This document shows, piece by piece, positions 55,757-64,000 of a stretch of DNA of 64,000 nucleotides. A program made the translations under genes and the position numbers. Position 1 is the stretch's first letter. Every line of letters starts with the position of its first letter. The DNA is from a gamma proteobacterium SCGC AAA076-P13 (GTDB taxonomy: Bacteria > Pseudomonadota > Gammaproteobacteria > Magnimaribacterales > D2472): contig ARRA01000001.1 of the NCBI GenBank assembly GCA_000384935.1, forward strand, positions 62,001 to 126,000, read 5' to 3'. Under the pieces are notes generated by a model. The model was not told where the DNA came from. It saw only the letters and a program-made list of their open reading frames with translations, and ran no database searches.

Positions 55757-56856
55757 TTAGAATTACTATACTGTCTTAACAAGAAAGGTTGCATCCCCTC
55801 TTCAACTAATTGCAACCTTTCTCTTAAATAAGACATAGCATGTTCTACCTCTTCTTCTGAGAAATGAGGATCGTTTAAAGGAAATCCCTGAATAACACAT
55901 GCTGCTTCATTTGTTGCATGGCATTTATATAAATTATTGATTTTAGATGTTAGTAGTTTAGCTGATGCCTCATAGCAGTCTTCTTCAAAATTTAAAACTT
56001 TGCCTATTGATAAATGTACATTCCCTTTATGCCCAGTAATTCCATCTGAAATGCTCTGCAAGTCTTCCCTTGGTTCTTTCTTGTATTCACTATTAATCGA
56101 TGTGAGATAAATTTCTTTTGCTTTCAGCAAATCATTTGGATCTTTTTCATAGGATATAGAAATTGGGACTACGGACAACTTATTAAGGAAATCATTAATT
56201 TTTGTCTTGCGCCCACATAAGTGAATCATTTTTAAAACAGATGGGTCTGTAAAATCAACTCCATCCTTTGATCTGCCTTGTTTTTGTGCAATCCAAATAG
56301 ATTCATTTTTTTCTGTTAATGACATAGATATAAATTCTGAAGCTAAAAATAAGCTTTTATATATATCCTTTTTTGATTTATCGCTACGGTCAATAATAAA
56401 GCTCCTGTTAAGCCTCATAAGATCTGAAGCCCATTCTTCATTTAGTAAATTATTACCTACAGCATTGTTGGTTGTACTAAACCCATTTTTTCGTAATGTA
56501 AGATTTAATAGAGCTGAGTCAAGAGTGATATCTCTGTGATTAGATATGAATAGGTATGACTTATCTTTATCAAGATTCTCAATGCCTGAGACTGAAAAAT
56601 TATCTATGGATTTATCAACAATATTAGTTACTATGCCTTCAAAAATATCCTGATACTCTTTAATTGATTGTATATTTCTTACTTTCATCCACAGCATTAA
56701 TGAGATTAAGCTTCTAGAAAAAGGTAATTTTTTTATTAACGGATACGTATTAGTATCGAGAATGGTGTCTATGATATTTCTATCGAAGGATAATTTCTTT
56801 AATGTATTATTAACTTCGTGGTCTTGATAGGGCCTTATGGAATCAAATTTATTCAA
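55744..56856 (-). CDS. PlsC-like acyltransferase
   Basis: A 370-residue glycerol-phosphate acyltransferase-fold protein. The key motif is FISNHRDITLDSALLNL, the SNHRDIxLD form seen in a distinct subgroup of 1-acylglycerol-3-phosphate acyltransferase-like proteins. It is followed by LMRLNRSFIIDRSDK and WIAQKQGRSKDGVDFTDPSVLKM. No membrane helices are clear, unlike most PlsC. It probably acylates a lysophospholipid or related lipid at the membrane surface; the substrate is unproven. Its 3' end contains a 12-base perfect inverted repeat and overlaps the second amtB. Confidence 0.8.
   Translation of the reverse strand: MNKFDSIRPYQDHEVNNTLKKLSFDRNIIDTILDTNTYPLIKKLPFSRSLISLMLWMKVRNIQSIKEYQDIFEGIVTNIVDKSIDNFSVSGIENLDKDKSYLFISNHRDITLDSALLNLTLRKNGFSTTNNAVGNNLLNEEWASDLMRLNRSFIIDRSDKSKKDIYKSLFLASEFISMSLTEKNESIWIAQKQGRSKDGVDFTDPSVLKMIHLCGRKTKINDFLNKLSVVPISISYEKDPNDLLKAKEIYLTSINSEYKKEPREDLQSISDGITGHKGNVHLSIGKVLNFEEDCYEASAKLLTSKINNLYKCHATNEAACVIQGFPLNDPHFSEEEVEHAMSYLRERLQLVEEGMQPFLLRQYSNSNYKL
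55782..55822 (+). terminator. possible hairpin terminator inside convergent gene end
   Basis: AGAAAGGTTGCA and TGCAACCTTTCT form a perfect 12-pair stem with a 17-base loop, 26 bases after the second amtB stop. No strong T run follows on either strand. The repeat is within acyltransferase codons. Confidence 0.5.
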
Positions 56857-56920
56857 AGCAATATTTAATGTAATTTTTAGATTATTTATTTTACATCAAT
56901 AATGTATACAATATCTCTTC

Positions 56921-57652
56921 ATGAAAGCTTATCTAAATTATTCTGGCTTAGCCGTCCTGGCGCATAGAGGCGGGTCAATTGAATCGTTTGAAAATACATT
57001 AACTTCTTTTGAATATGCTCAATCTGTTGGTTGTACGTATATAGAAACAGATGTTCAGGTTTCTTCAGATGGAATTCCTTATATATTCCATGATGAGTCT
57101 TTAAAAAGAATTACAGGTAAAGATGAAGTTTTTAGTTCTCTGACATCACACCAAATTGATGAATTAAGAATATTCGATGATCATGTAATACCAACACTTG
57201 ATCAAACTTTAAAAGCCTTCCCTAACCTGTTGTTTCAAATTGATCTTAAGACCGATATGGTTGCAGCCCCTGCCCTTAAAGTCATCAAACAAAATAATGC
57301 AGAAAATAGAGTTTGTATTGCTAGCTTTAGTAGTAAAAGACTCAAGCAAGTTCAGGATAATTATCCAGAGATGTGTCTTTCAATGGGCCCAAATGAGGTG
57401 GCTAAATTGTTATTAGCAAGCTTTGGTCTTTATAGAGGGAATATTCCTGGAGATTGTCTTCAGGTGCCTATGTATTCTCATGGAATAAGGGTTGTAACAA
57501 AAAGATTTATAAAATATGCACAAAGAAGAAATCTTAAAATAATGGTCTGGACTATTAACGATGAGAAAACATTAAAAAAATTAATCAATTTGAATGTTGA
57601 TGGTATTATTACAGACAAGCCTAAGCTTCTTCATCAACTTCTTAAAAGCTAA
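56921..57652 (+). CDS. glycerophosphodiester phosphodiesterase
   Basis: A 243-residue GDPD-family TIM-barrel enzyme that splits glycerophosphodiesters into glycerol-3-phosphate and an alcohol. The active-site signature is LAHRGGSIESFENTLTSFEYA, then CTYIETDVQVSSDGIPYIFHDESLKRITG with catalytic Glu, Asp and His. The last strands include IMVWTINDEKTLKKLINLNVDGIITDKP. Without a signal peptide it is cytoplasmic, like UgpQ. It is divergent from the acyltransferase with 64 bases between starts, so the two may serve phospholipid turnover together. Confidence 0.92.
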   Translation: MKAYLNYSGLAVLAHRGGSIESFENTLTSFEYAQSVGCTYIETDVQVSSDGIPYIFHDESLKRITGKDEVFSSLTSHQIDELRIFDDHVIPTLDQTLKAFPNLLFQIDLKTDMVAAPALKVIKQNNAENRVCIASFSSKRLKQVQDNYPEMCLSMGPNEVAKLLLASFGLYRGNIPGDCLQVPMYSHGIRVVTKRFIKYAQRRNLKIMVWTINDEKTLKKLINLNVDGIITDKPKLLHQLLKS

Positions 57653-57843
57653 TTTTTAATAAAATATTTAAGCAATAATTTTTTTGCAATCACATACATA
57701 GGAATAATAAAACAAGTTGTAATTACCAACTCTATGGGAGTTGATAAATCCATTAAACTTCTTATAAATGGTGCAATAACAAACCCAGTAAAAGCACCCA
57801 AAATACTATAAAAAATAATTGATTCTTTGCTAAATAATTTCAT
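57649..57843 (-). CDS. 64-residue two-helix membrane protein
   Basis: A small protein with helices at about 9-27 and 37-54 and a basic end (KKLLLKYFIKN). It overlaps the GDPD stop by four bases on the opposite strand and lies 31 bases after the CofE-like gene start region on the same strand order (cofE upstream is separate at 57875). The hydrophobic pattern FYSILGAFTGFVIAPFIRSL is convincing for a membrane protein. No family was recognised. Confidence 0.5.
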   Translation of the reverse strand: MKLFSKESIIFYSILGAFTGFVIAPFIRSLMDLSTPIELVITTCFIIPMYVIAKKLLLKYFIKN

Positions 57844-57874
57844 GCGCTAATTATAGTAGACAATCTAGACAATG

Positions 57875-58636
57875 TTATCGATACAAGTCATCTTCTTCAT
57901 TAACTATTAAATTAAATGCATCATTTTTTGAATATTGATCTCTATTGAAGCCTTTTATAATAATAACTGGTTGCCCATCATCACCCTGCCCCATTAAAAT
58001 ACCAGCGGCAGCAGATAGCTCATCAGCAATAGCTATTTCAGTACTTTTTAAAGTATTGCCATAAATATCAAGCTCTCCTTTAAGATCAATAAGGCTTTGT
58101 AAATTAGAGCTAGCAAGAGCAAAGTTTGTGACGCCCGATCTATAAGGCCTTGTCATTGAATCAGAGATAATTAGTGATATAGATTGATTTGATTTACGAG
58201 ATATACTTTCCTGCAGATTGATGGCGCTTGCTGATGGGTCATCTGGAAGAAGTAGAACTATATTATTATCTTGCTCAATATTAGATCTATCTAAGCCAGC
58301 ATTTATATTAATAAAGCCAAGTTTATGCTCGACAATAATGACATTTTTTTCTGTGCTAAGAATCTTTGATGATTCATCTAAGATTATTTGTATAAAACCT
58401 GGCTCTCTATTTAATTTTTTTGCAAGTTCCTCTGCCTCTTTACTGGCAACAACCTCATCAATATTTTTATACCTATTCTCTGATTTGGATACAATTTTTT
58501 GCGCAATGACAATAACGTCACCATCTTCAAGATCAACACTATTTAGTTTTAAAGATTTAAGTATCAGAGATGCCAAATTATCATTTGGTTGCACTAGGGG
58601 AAAGTCTTTTAATGCTATTAACTTTAAATGATCCAT
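57875..58636 (-). CDS. cofE: CofE-like F420:gamma-glutamyl ligase
   Basis: A 253-residue protein of the CofE family, which adds glutamate to coenzyme F420-0 using GTP. Typical segments are DGDVIVIAQKIVSKSENR (38-55), LIISDSMTRPYRSGVTNFALASSNLQSLIDLKGELDIYGN and the conserved IAIADELSAAAGILMGQGDDGQPVIIIKGF. TRPYRSG replaces the usual GRPFR(R/L)G. F420 is known mainly from archaea and actinobacteria, with scattered proteobacteria. CofC, CofD and FbiC genes are not in the window. It could serve F420 or a related gamma-glutamyl ligation. It is divergent from the Trm112-like gene. Confidence 0.82.
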   Translation of the reverse strand: MDHLKLIALKDFPLVQPNDNLASLILKSLKLNSVDLEDGDVIVIAQKIVSKSENRYKNIDEVVASKEAEELAKKLNREPGFIQIILDESSKILSTEKNVIIVEHKLGFININAGLDRSNIEQDNNIVLLLPDDPSASAINLQESISRKSNQSISLIISDSMTRPYRSGVTNFALASSNLQSLIDLKGELDIYGNTLKSTEIAIADELSAAAGILMGQGDDGQPVIIIKGFNRDQYSKNDAFNLIVNEEDDLYR

Positions 58637-58715
58637 AGCTTGAAGTTCTGTGAATTTGTGTAATTACAATAACATATATACAAACAATATAAATCCTATT
58701 GTATACTGCAAAAAT

Positions 58716-58886
58716 ATGACAATATTAGATCAAAAACTACTAGACATTCTTATATGCCCTGTTTCCAAGGGCCCTCTTGAGTATGATAAAGAAGCCAATG
58801 AACTGGTTTCTGTGGAAGCTGGATTAGCTTACCCGATAAAGGATGGGATACCAGTAATGCTTCCTGAAGAAGCTCGTAAATTTTAG
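58716..58886 (+). CDS. Trm112-family small protein (YcaR-like)
   Basis: A 56-residue protein: [20 protein letters not shown], then [18 protein letters not shown]. This is the compact Trm112/UPF0434 fold, as in E. coli YcaR; bacterial members have lost most zinc cysteines, and here one Cys remains in ICPVSKG. The ORF track's GTG start adds 22 residues without support, so the ATG at 58716 is used. Eukaryotic relatives activate methyltransferases, while the bacterial role is open. tRNA-Arg starts three bases after the stop. Confidence 0.85.
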   Translation: MTILDQKLLDILICPVSKGPLEYDKEANELVSVEAGLAYPIKDGIPVMLPEEARKF

Positions 58887-58889
58887 ATA

Positions 58890-58966
58890 GCGCCCGTAGC
58901 TCAGCTGGATAGAGTACTTGGCTACGAACCAAGGGGTCGGGAGTTCGAATCTCTCCGGGCGCGCCA
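58890..58966 (+). tRNA. tRNA-Arg(ACG)
   Basis: A 77-base cloverleaf with acceptor GCGCCCG/CGGGCGC, a D arm GTAGCTCAGCTGGATAGAGTAC, and an anticodon arm CTTGG-CTACGAA-CCAAG giving ACG (read as ICG after deamination). The T arm is GGGAGTTCGAATCTCTC, and CCA is encoded. These identify tRNA-Arg. Confidence 0.97.
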
Positions 58967-58971
58967 TTATA

Positions 58972-60837
58972 TTATTTTAGGATATCAAGCTCAGCAGCTT
59001 TATCCATCCACTCTTTCTCAGCAGCCTCTACCTCATTAGTAAGTTCTAATTGATTTCTTATTAAGTCTTGAAGGTCTTCGCTGGAATCATCAGAATATAA
59101 TTCTGGATCAGCTAATTTGTTATTAGCTTCGGTAAGTTTTGTATTTAATCTAAATAATCTTTTATCAAGTTTAGATATAGAGCTATTAAGTATTTTAATC
59201 TTTTCGGAGTTATCTTCTTTTGACCCATCTTTTGCTGATTTCTTCTTTTTTGATTGTTTATTATCAGAGGATTTAATATCCAGGATATAATTTTTATAAT
59301 CGTCTAAGTCACCATCAAATATCTCTAGTGCTCCATTATCGATAAGATAAAAAGTATCTACAGAACTATTGAGAAGATGTCTGTCATGAGAAATAAGAAG
59401 AATAGCTCCTTTGAATGTTTGGATTGCAACTGTTAATGCATGTCTCATTTCCATATCTAAATGATTAGTTGGTTCATCCATTAAAAGAATATTTGGTTTT
59501 TGATATGAAATAATTGCAAAAGCAAGCCTAGCCTTTTCGCCACCAGAAAATAATCTGATAGGATCTTTTACCTTGTCTCCCTTAAAGGCAAAGCCACCAA
59601 GATAGGTTCTAATCTGTTTTTCTGTTTTAGTTTCATCAAGCCTTTGGATATGAACAAATGCAGATATTGATAAATCAAGATCATCAACTTGATGTTGAGA
59701 GAAATACCCCACCTTGATGTTAGTACCTGTTTCTCTATCACCATCCAATATTGGCAATGTCCCAACAATACTTTTTATAAGAGTAGATTTACCAGCACCA
59801 TTAGGACCTAGTAAGCCAATTCTATCTCCAGGGCAAATCGTGAACCCAACATTTGAAAGAATAGGTTCTGAATAACCTAGGCCAGCTCTGTTAAGAGTAA
59901 CCAAGGGGTTAGAGATTTTATCTGTCTCAGAGATTGTAAAATTAAATGGGGAATCGATATGAGCAGGAGCAATTAATTCCATTTTTTCTAATGCTTTAAC
60001 TCTACTTTGTGCCTGTCTCGCTTTTGTTGCCTTAGCTTTAAATCGATTAATGAAGCTTTGCATATGAGCTACTTCTTTTTGCTGCTTAATAAAATTACTT
60101 TGAATTTCTGCCATCTTTGCCGCTCTAAGAATTTCAAATTGAGAATAGTTTCCTGAATACAATTCAATTGATTGTTGATACAAATGGGCTACATATGAGA
60201 CACAATCATCAAGAAAATCTCTATCATGAGATATAAGAATCATTGCGCCCTTAAATGATTTAATCCAATTAGAAAGCCAAAGAATCGCATCTAAATCTAA
60301 ATGGTTTGTTGGTTCATCTAGAAGCATTAAATCTGATGGCTGCATTAATGTTTTTGCAAGATTTAATCTAACCCTCCATCCACCGGAAAAATCTTTTAGT
60401 GGCTTATCAAAATCATCTGACTTGAAACCGAGACCAACCATTAATTGTTCTGCTTTTGATTTTGCCGAGTACCCATCCAATGAACTATAAACCTCATAAA
60501 GCTCTCCAAGAATCTCATAATTCTCATCAATTTCAGCTTTTTCTATTTTTTTCTGAATATCAATAAGATTTGAATCACCTGAGAGAACATAATCGAGAGC
60601 AATTTCATCAGTACCCTTCACTTCCTGAGCAAGATACGAAATTCTTAAGTCAGATGGAAAACTTACAGTACTTTGATCGACTTCGATTTCTTTTTTTATT
60701 ATTTTAAATAAGCTAGTTTTGCCAGTTCCATTGGCACCAACAAGTCCAACTTTTTGGTGATGATGAATGGTTAACGAAACATCATCAAAAAGTGTTTTAC
60801 CACCAAGAACTAGTTCTAAATTATTAAATGAAAGCAT
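58972..60837 (-). CDS. ABC-F ATPase, YheS-like
   Basis: A 621-residue protein with two ABC ATPase domains and no membrane part. The first Walker A is GLVGANGTGKTS (near 33-44), with the signature LKDFSGGWRVRLNLAKTL and LMLLDEPTNHLDLDAI. The second is GLLGPNGAGKST, with LFSGGEKARLAFAI and LLMDEPTNHLDMEMR. The linker SFINRFKAKATKARQAQSRVKALEKM is the P-site tRNA interaction motif of ABC-F translation factors. A charged C-terminal coiled coil (about 525-621) follows. The length and start favour YheS. It acts on the ribosome. Confidence 0.92.
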   Translation of the reverse strand: MLSFNNLELVLGGKTLFDDVSLTIHHHQKVGLVGANGTGKTSLFKIIKKEIEVDQSTVSFPSDLRISYLAQEVKGTDEIALDYVLSGDSNLIDIQKKIEKAEIDENYEILGELYEVYSSLDGYSAKSKAEQLMVGLGFKSDDFDKPLKDFSGGWRVRLNLAKTLMQPSDLMLLDEPTNHLDLDAILWLSNWIKSFKGAMILISHDRDFLDDCVSYVAHLYQQSIELYSGNYSQFEILRAAKMAEIQSNFIKQQKEVAHMQSFINRFKAKATKARQAQSRVKALEKMELIAPAHIDSPFNFTISETDKISNPLVTLNRAGLGYSEPILSNVGFTICPGDRIGLLGPNGAGKSTLIKSIVGTLPILDGDRETGTNIKVGYFSQHQVDDLDLSISAFVHIQRLDETKTEKQIRTYLGGFAFKGDKVKDPIRLFSGGEKARLAFAIISYQKPNILLMDEPTNHLDMEMRHALTVAIQTFKGAILLISHDRHLLNSSVDTFYLIDNGALEIFDGDLDDYKNYILDIKSSDNKQSKKKKSAKDGSKEDNSEKIKILNSSISKLDKRLFRLNTKLTEANNKLADPELYSDDSSEDLQDLIRNQLELTNEVEAAEKEWMDKAAELDILK

Positions 60838-60879
60838 TATGTGATTTTTAAAAAATGCTAGTGTATCAGAAGATGGATG

Positions 60880-60960
60880 TTATTTAATATTGTCTTTTAC
60901 AGCCCAGTAAAGTAAACCTATAAAAATAATATTTCCAATAATATAAACTGAGGTATCCAT
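60880..60960 (-). CDS. possible 26-residue membrane peptide
   Basis: The ORF reads MDTSVYIIGNIIFIGLLYWA followed by VKDNIK. It is a single hydrophobic helix with an acidic start and basic end, on the same strand as its neighbours, in a 148-base gap. The ribosome site is weak. It is listed with low confidence because other gaps hold similar ORFs. Confidence 0.35.
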   Translation of the reverse strand: MDTSVYIIGNIIFIGLLYWAVKDNIK

Positions 60961-60985
60961 GCTTATTATCTTAACAAAACCTCAT

Positions 60986-62212
60986 TTATAAATCATTTCC
61001 TGCAACATATGCCGAAGCCCATGCCCATTGAAAATTGAATCCACCAAGGTGACCAGTGACATCAAGAACTTCACCTATAAAATATAATCCTTTTTTATTC
61101 TTAACTTCCATAGTTTTTGAGCTGACTGAGTCTGTATTAACTCCACCTAAGGTGACCTCTGCAGTTCTATATCCTTCTGTTGAAGATGGTTTTAATATCC
61201 AATTATTTAATATAAACCCAGTCTCCTCAATTTGATGATTTGACCACTCGCCAATTGGTTTATTTGCAAATTCTTTCCACAACAAATTTTCTAACTCAGA
61301 CACCAGTGCTTTTGCCATCTTATTTGCTAAAATAGTTTTCAAGAGAAGTTTAGGATTATTAGTTTTTGCACTCTTTATATAGTCAGAAGCCAAGATTGAT
61401 GGCATTAAATTAATGCTAACAGAATCACCAAGGTTCCAATAATTCGATATTTGCAAAATAGCAGGACCACTTAACCCTCTGTGAGTAAATAACATATCCT
61501 CATTAAATGTAACCTCATTAGATGTAACTTCTATGCCATGAGATACTCCCGACAGAGTTTCACAAATATTTTTTATATAATCGCTAAACATAAATGGAAC
61601 AAGGCCTGCCTGTAGATTAGTGATTTTTAATTCAAATTGTTTAGCAATATCATAACCAAATCCACTGCCTCCTAATGTGGGGACTGACAAAGCTCCTGTT
61701 GCAACAACAAGATTTCTTGAATGAACTTCAAATGATAAATTTTCAGTTTTATTTTCTATGTCTACCTTAAGATCATATGAGTTATCTGCAATATGCTTAA
61801 CGCTAGTCGTATTGGCATGAGTTAATATCTTAACTTTATATTTATCACACTCTGCAACCAGCATTGCAACAATGTCCTTTGCAGAATTTACACAAAAAAG
61901 TTGTCCATGTTTTTTTTCTTCATACTCTATATCATGATCCTCAACCATGGATATGAAATCCTGAGCTGTATATTGTGAAAGTGCTGATTTACAAAAATGG
62001 TTATTTGTAGAAAGGAAATTACTAGGATTAATAAACTGATTGGTAAAATTACATCTACCACCACCAGACATTAATATTTTTTTTCCTACTTTGTTAGATT
62101 TTTCTAAAACAAGAACTTTCCTGCCTTTTTTGGCAGCAGTTAAAGCGCAAAACAAGCCGCCAGCACCGCCACCTAAGATAACGACATCATAAGATTGCTT
62201 GATGCTATTCAT
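60986..62212 (-). CDS. YhiN/HI0933-family flavoprotein
   Basis: A 408-residue FAD protein. The N-terminus has the dinucleotide motif VVILGGGAGGLFCALTAAKKGRKVLVLEKSNKVGKKILMSGGGRCNFTN, unmistakable for the YhiN/BaiN-like group. Near the end are GGVNTDSVSSKTMEVKNKKGLYFIGEVLDVTGHLGGFNFQWAWASAYVAG. Members are poorly characterised NAD(P)/FAD oxidoreductases; one gut bacterial relative has been linked to bile acid reduction. It lies 13 bases after the rhlE gene on the same strand. Confidence 0.9.
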   Translation of the reverse strand: MNSIKQSYDVVILGGGAGGLFCALTAAKKGRKVLVLEKSNKVGKKILMSGGGRCNFTNQFINPSNFLSTNNHFCKSALSQYTAQDFISMVEDHDIEYEEKKHGQLFCVNSAKDIVAMLVAECDKYKVKILTHANTTSVKHIADNSYDLKVDIENKTENLSFEVHSRNLVVATGALSVPTLGGSGFGYDIAKQFELKITNLQAGLVPFMFSDYIKNICETLSGVSHGIEVTSNEVTFNEDMLFTHRGLSGPAILQISNYWNLGDSVSINLMPSILASDYIKSAKTNNPKLLLKTILANKMAKALVSELENLLWKEFANKPIGEWSNHQIEETGFILNNWILKPSSTEGYRTAEVTLGGVNTDSVSSKTMEVKNKKGLYFIGEVLDVTGHLGGFNFQWAWASAYVAGNDL

Positions 62213-62225
62213 AACTTATATTTAA

Positions 62226-63449
62226 CTAGCCCTTTCTGTTTCTTTTCCTGTTTCTAAAACCAGCTTTATTATGAAAATTCTTTTTTTGTGGTTTTTCTTT
62301 TGTTGGAATAAGGTGCTGAGGTTCAAACCCATCGATTTCAATTCTTTCTAGCTTCTGATTCAAAAGCTTTTCAATATCTCGTAATAATCTAAACTCATCT
62401 GCGCTTACAAGAGATATTGCAGTTCCTTTGTCCCCGCCTCTGCCGGTTCTTCCAATTCTATGAATATAGTCTTTTGCAACTGTTGGTACATCAAAATTAA
62501 TAACTTGTGACATTTTTTTTATATCAATTCCACGTGCCGCAACATCAGTTGCTACAAGTATCTTAATTCTGTTATTTTTAAAGTCATCCAGTGCCTTCAT
62601 CCTATTATTTTGAGTTTTATTTCCATGTATGGCTTTTGACTTTATAGAAACCTTATCCAATTGTTTTTGAAGCCTATCCGCACCATGCTTTGTTCTAGTA
62701 AAAACCAAGGCTTGATCCCATTTTTTAGTTTCAATAAGTTCGATTAAAAGTTCAGCTTTACGTGATTTGTCTACAGGGTGAACATAATGCTCTATATTCT
62801 CTCCAGTTTCACCATCAGAGGTTACAGAAATTTCTATTGCCTTGTCAGCCATCTCTCTTGCTAGAGATCTAAATGAATTTGAAAAAGTTGCTGTAAACAT
62901 TAAATTTTGCCTTCTTTCAGGGAGTAAATTAGCAATTTTTTTTATGTCATGAATAAAACCCATATCAAGCATCTGATCTGCCTCATCTAACACGAACATC
63001 TCTATATTTTTAAAATTTACAGATTTCTGATTATATAAATCTAATAACCTTCCTGGAGTTGCTACGAGGACATCTACTCCCTTTCTTAATTTAAGTTGTT
63101 GATTGTGTATCCTAGCACCACCGTAAACAGCTGTAGACCGAATACTTAAATATTTACTATATGTATTTACACTCTCCCTAACTTGCGCAGCAAGTTCTCG
63201 AGTTGGTGTCACTATCAAGGCTCTTAATTGGTGGCCCTTATAATTATTTTTAGGATTTGAAAGAATGCTTAAAATGGGCAAAACAAATGCTGCAGTTTTT
63301 CCTGTACCAGTCTGAGCGGCAGCCATTACATCGCTTTTGTTTAAAATAGCTGGTATGACATCAGCCTGTATAGGTGTCGGTTCTTTATAATTTTGATCTT
63401 GTAATGATCTTAATATGGGGTCTGATAATTTCAGATCACTAAATTTCAT
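62226..63449 (-). CDS. rhlE: DEAD-box RNA helicase RhlE
   Basis: A 407-residue DEAD-box helicase. The Q motif region is FSDLKLSDPILRSLQDQNYKEPTPIQ. Motif I is AQTGTGKTA, motif II VLDEADQMLDMGF, motif III FTATFS and motif VI HRIGRTGRGG. The short start and basic tail (KKNFHNKAGFRNRKRNRKG) match RhlE rather than DbpA or SrmB. It remodels RNA, with roles in ribosome assembly and RNA decay. It is followed by the YhiN-type gene. Confidence 0.93.
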   Translation of the reverse strand: MKFSDLKLSDPILRSLQDQNYKEPTPIQADVIPAILNKSDVMAAAQTGTGKTAAFVLPILSILSNPKNNYKGHQLRALIVTPTRELAAQVRESVNTYSKYLSIRSTAVYGGARIHNQQLKLRKGVDVLVATPGRLLDLYNQKSVNFKNIEMFVLDEADQMLDMGFIHDIKKIANLLPERRQNLMFTATFSNSFRSLAREMADKAIEISVTSDGETGENIEHYVHPVDKSRKAELLIELIETKKWDQALVFTRTKHGADRLQKQLDKVSIKSKAIHGNKTQNNRMKALDDFKNNRIKILVATDVAARGIDIKKMSQVINFDVPTVAKDYIHRIGRTGRGGDKGTAISLVSADEFRLLRDIEKLLNQKLERIEIDGFEPQHLIPTKEKPQKKNFHNKAGFRNRKRNRKG

Positions 63450-63565
63450 CTGGTCCTTTGTTATTTATGCCCGAAGGTTATAGTTAAGGATGACTCGGGT
63501 CAATCTTTATTAAAATAATCTATTGCTAATTAGTAAGATATCAGTTCAATATAAATATTGAATCT

Positions 63566-64000
63566 TTATAAAATCATACCAATAACACGGTCTATAAACC
63601 AATAGAAGCCCATACCACCTATCGAATAGCTTGCTAGAATTTTTAGATGCTTTGAAAGATTGAATCTCTTTGATAAATAAATAAAAAATAACGGGATTGG
63701 TATAAGTGCTATTTGGGCTAGCTCAATTCCGATATTAAAAAATAATAAAGATAAAAGCATTTGGTTATTCGCTATACCTATATCCATTAAAGCGCTAGCA
63801 AAACCAAGTCCATGCAATAGGCCAAAACCAAAAGCCATCATCCATGGAGTTTTCAGTTTTAAATTTGATTTACTAATCTCTAACGCTAAATAAACAATTG
63901 TTAGTGCTATAAGTGCCTCCACGGTAGCTTGTGGTAATGAAATAATATTAAAAACAGATAAGCCAAGAGTTATGCTATGGGCAATAGTAAAAGCTGTAAT
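63566..64000 (-). CDS. HupE/UreJ-like membrane protein, 5' part beyond window
   Basis: The ORF track starts at an internal GTG (63922), but the frame is open to the window edge and reads ITAFTIAHSITLGLSVFNII upstream, the conserved FxxAHSITL helix of the HupE/UreJ_2 family. It continues with VEALIALTIVYLALE, GFGLLHGLGFASAL and FNIGIELAQIALIPI, also family marks with His and Glu residues in the membrane. The family includes proteins linked to nickel or cobalt handling, but this subgroup is uncharacterised. The gene is partial: at least 145 residues are encoded here and the N-terminus is missing. Confidence 0.85.
   Translation of the reverse strand: MTAFTIAHSITLGLSVFNIISLPQATVEALIALTIVYLALEISKSNLKLKTPWMMAFGFGLLHGLGFASALMDIGIANNQMLLSLLFFNIGIELAQIALIPIPLFFIYLSKRFNLSKHLKILASYSIGGMGFYWFIDRVIGMIL

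Overview
The window reads as a piece of chromosome from an A/T-rich, streamlined marine gammaproteobacterium. Three things point there. The ftsK-lolA-(crcB)-serS block lies divergent to trxB, an order typical of Gammaproteobacteria. There are three large TonB-dependent receptors. Spacing is tight, with many 1-14 base overlaps. SAR86-like lineages fit this picture, but no marker here fixes the taxon, so that is inference. No phage, insertion sequence or CRISPR array was seen.

1-2,000: two hydrolases, a hotdog thioesterase and tRNA-Ser(UGA). 2,069-16,740: an alginate utilisation locus. One long minus-strand operon runs PL6 lyase, PL17 oligoalginate lyase, KdgF cupin, MFS uronate transporter, SDR reductase (probable DEH reductase), KDG kinase, mannonate dehydratase and an NRAMP-like transporter. 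A GntR/FCD regulator is divergent, followed by a TonB receptor facing the same way as the operon. Palindromes of the type TTKGTNNTACMAA lie before the operon and regulator and again before the receptor, suggesting one local regulon. Polymer is cut outside the cytoplasm, imported, linearised by KdgF, reduced to KDG and phosphorylated; KDPG aldolase is not in the window.

16,740-21,000: a type II pantothenate kinase and a gamma-glutamyltransferase, each broken by one extra base in an A7 or A8 run, with a lipoprotein hydrolase between them. 21,000-30,400: PAP2 phosphatase, acyl-CoA dehydrogenase, a GcvT-family gene resembling DMSP demethylase DmdA, MAPEG protein, TPR-sulfotransferase and a second TonB receptor. 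30,700-41,400: BCCT transporter, YdjA-like nitroreductase, an operon of PD-(D/E)XK nuclease, homocysteine methyltransferase, peptidase S51 and a membrane protein, two alpha/beta hydrolases, a KAS III-like enzyme, TspO, a CNT nucleoside transporter and a 2OG-Fe(II) oxygenase. 41,480-44,593: an Oar-like TonB receptor.

44,686-51,974: ftsK-lolA-crcB-serS on the minus strand; trxB, a YhdH/AcuI-type reductase and a tiny membrane protein on the plus strand; a convergent SDR. 52,042-55,756: a nitrogen-scavenging block (TorF-like porin, PII protein, AmtB, second AmtB) with two well-formed sigma-54 promoters. 55,744-64,000: acyltransferase, glycerophosphodiesterase, a CofE-like ligase (a hint of F420), Trm112-like protein, tRNA-Arg(ACG), ABC-F ATPase, YhiN-type flavoprotein, RhlE helicase and a HupE/UreJ-like protein cut by the window edge.

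Several small genes missing from the ORF track were found by reading the gaps, most coding for single-helix membrane proteins of 26-51 residues. Start sites were moved for the thioesterase, MFS transporter, DmdA-like, exonuclease, KAS III-like, second AmtB and Trm112 genes.
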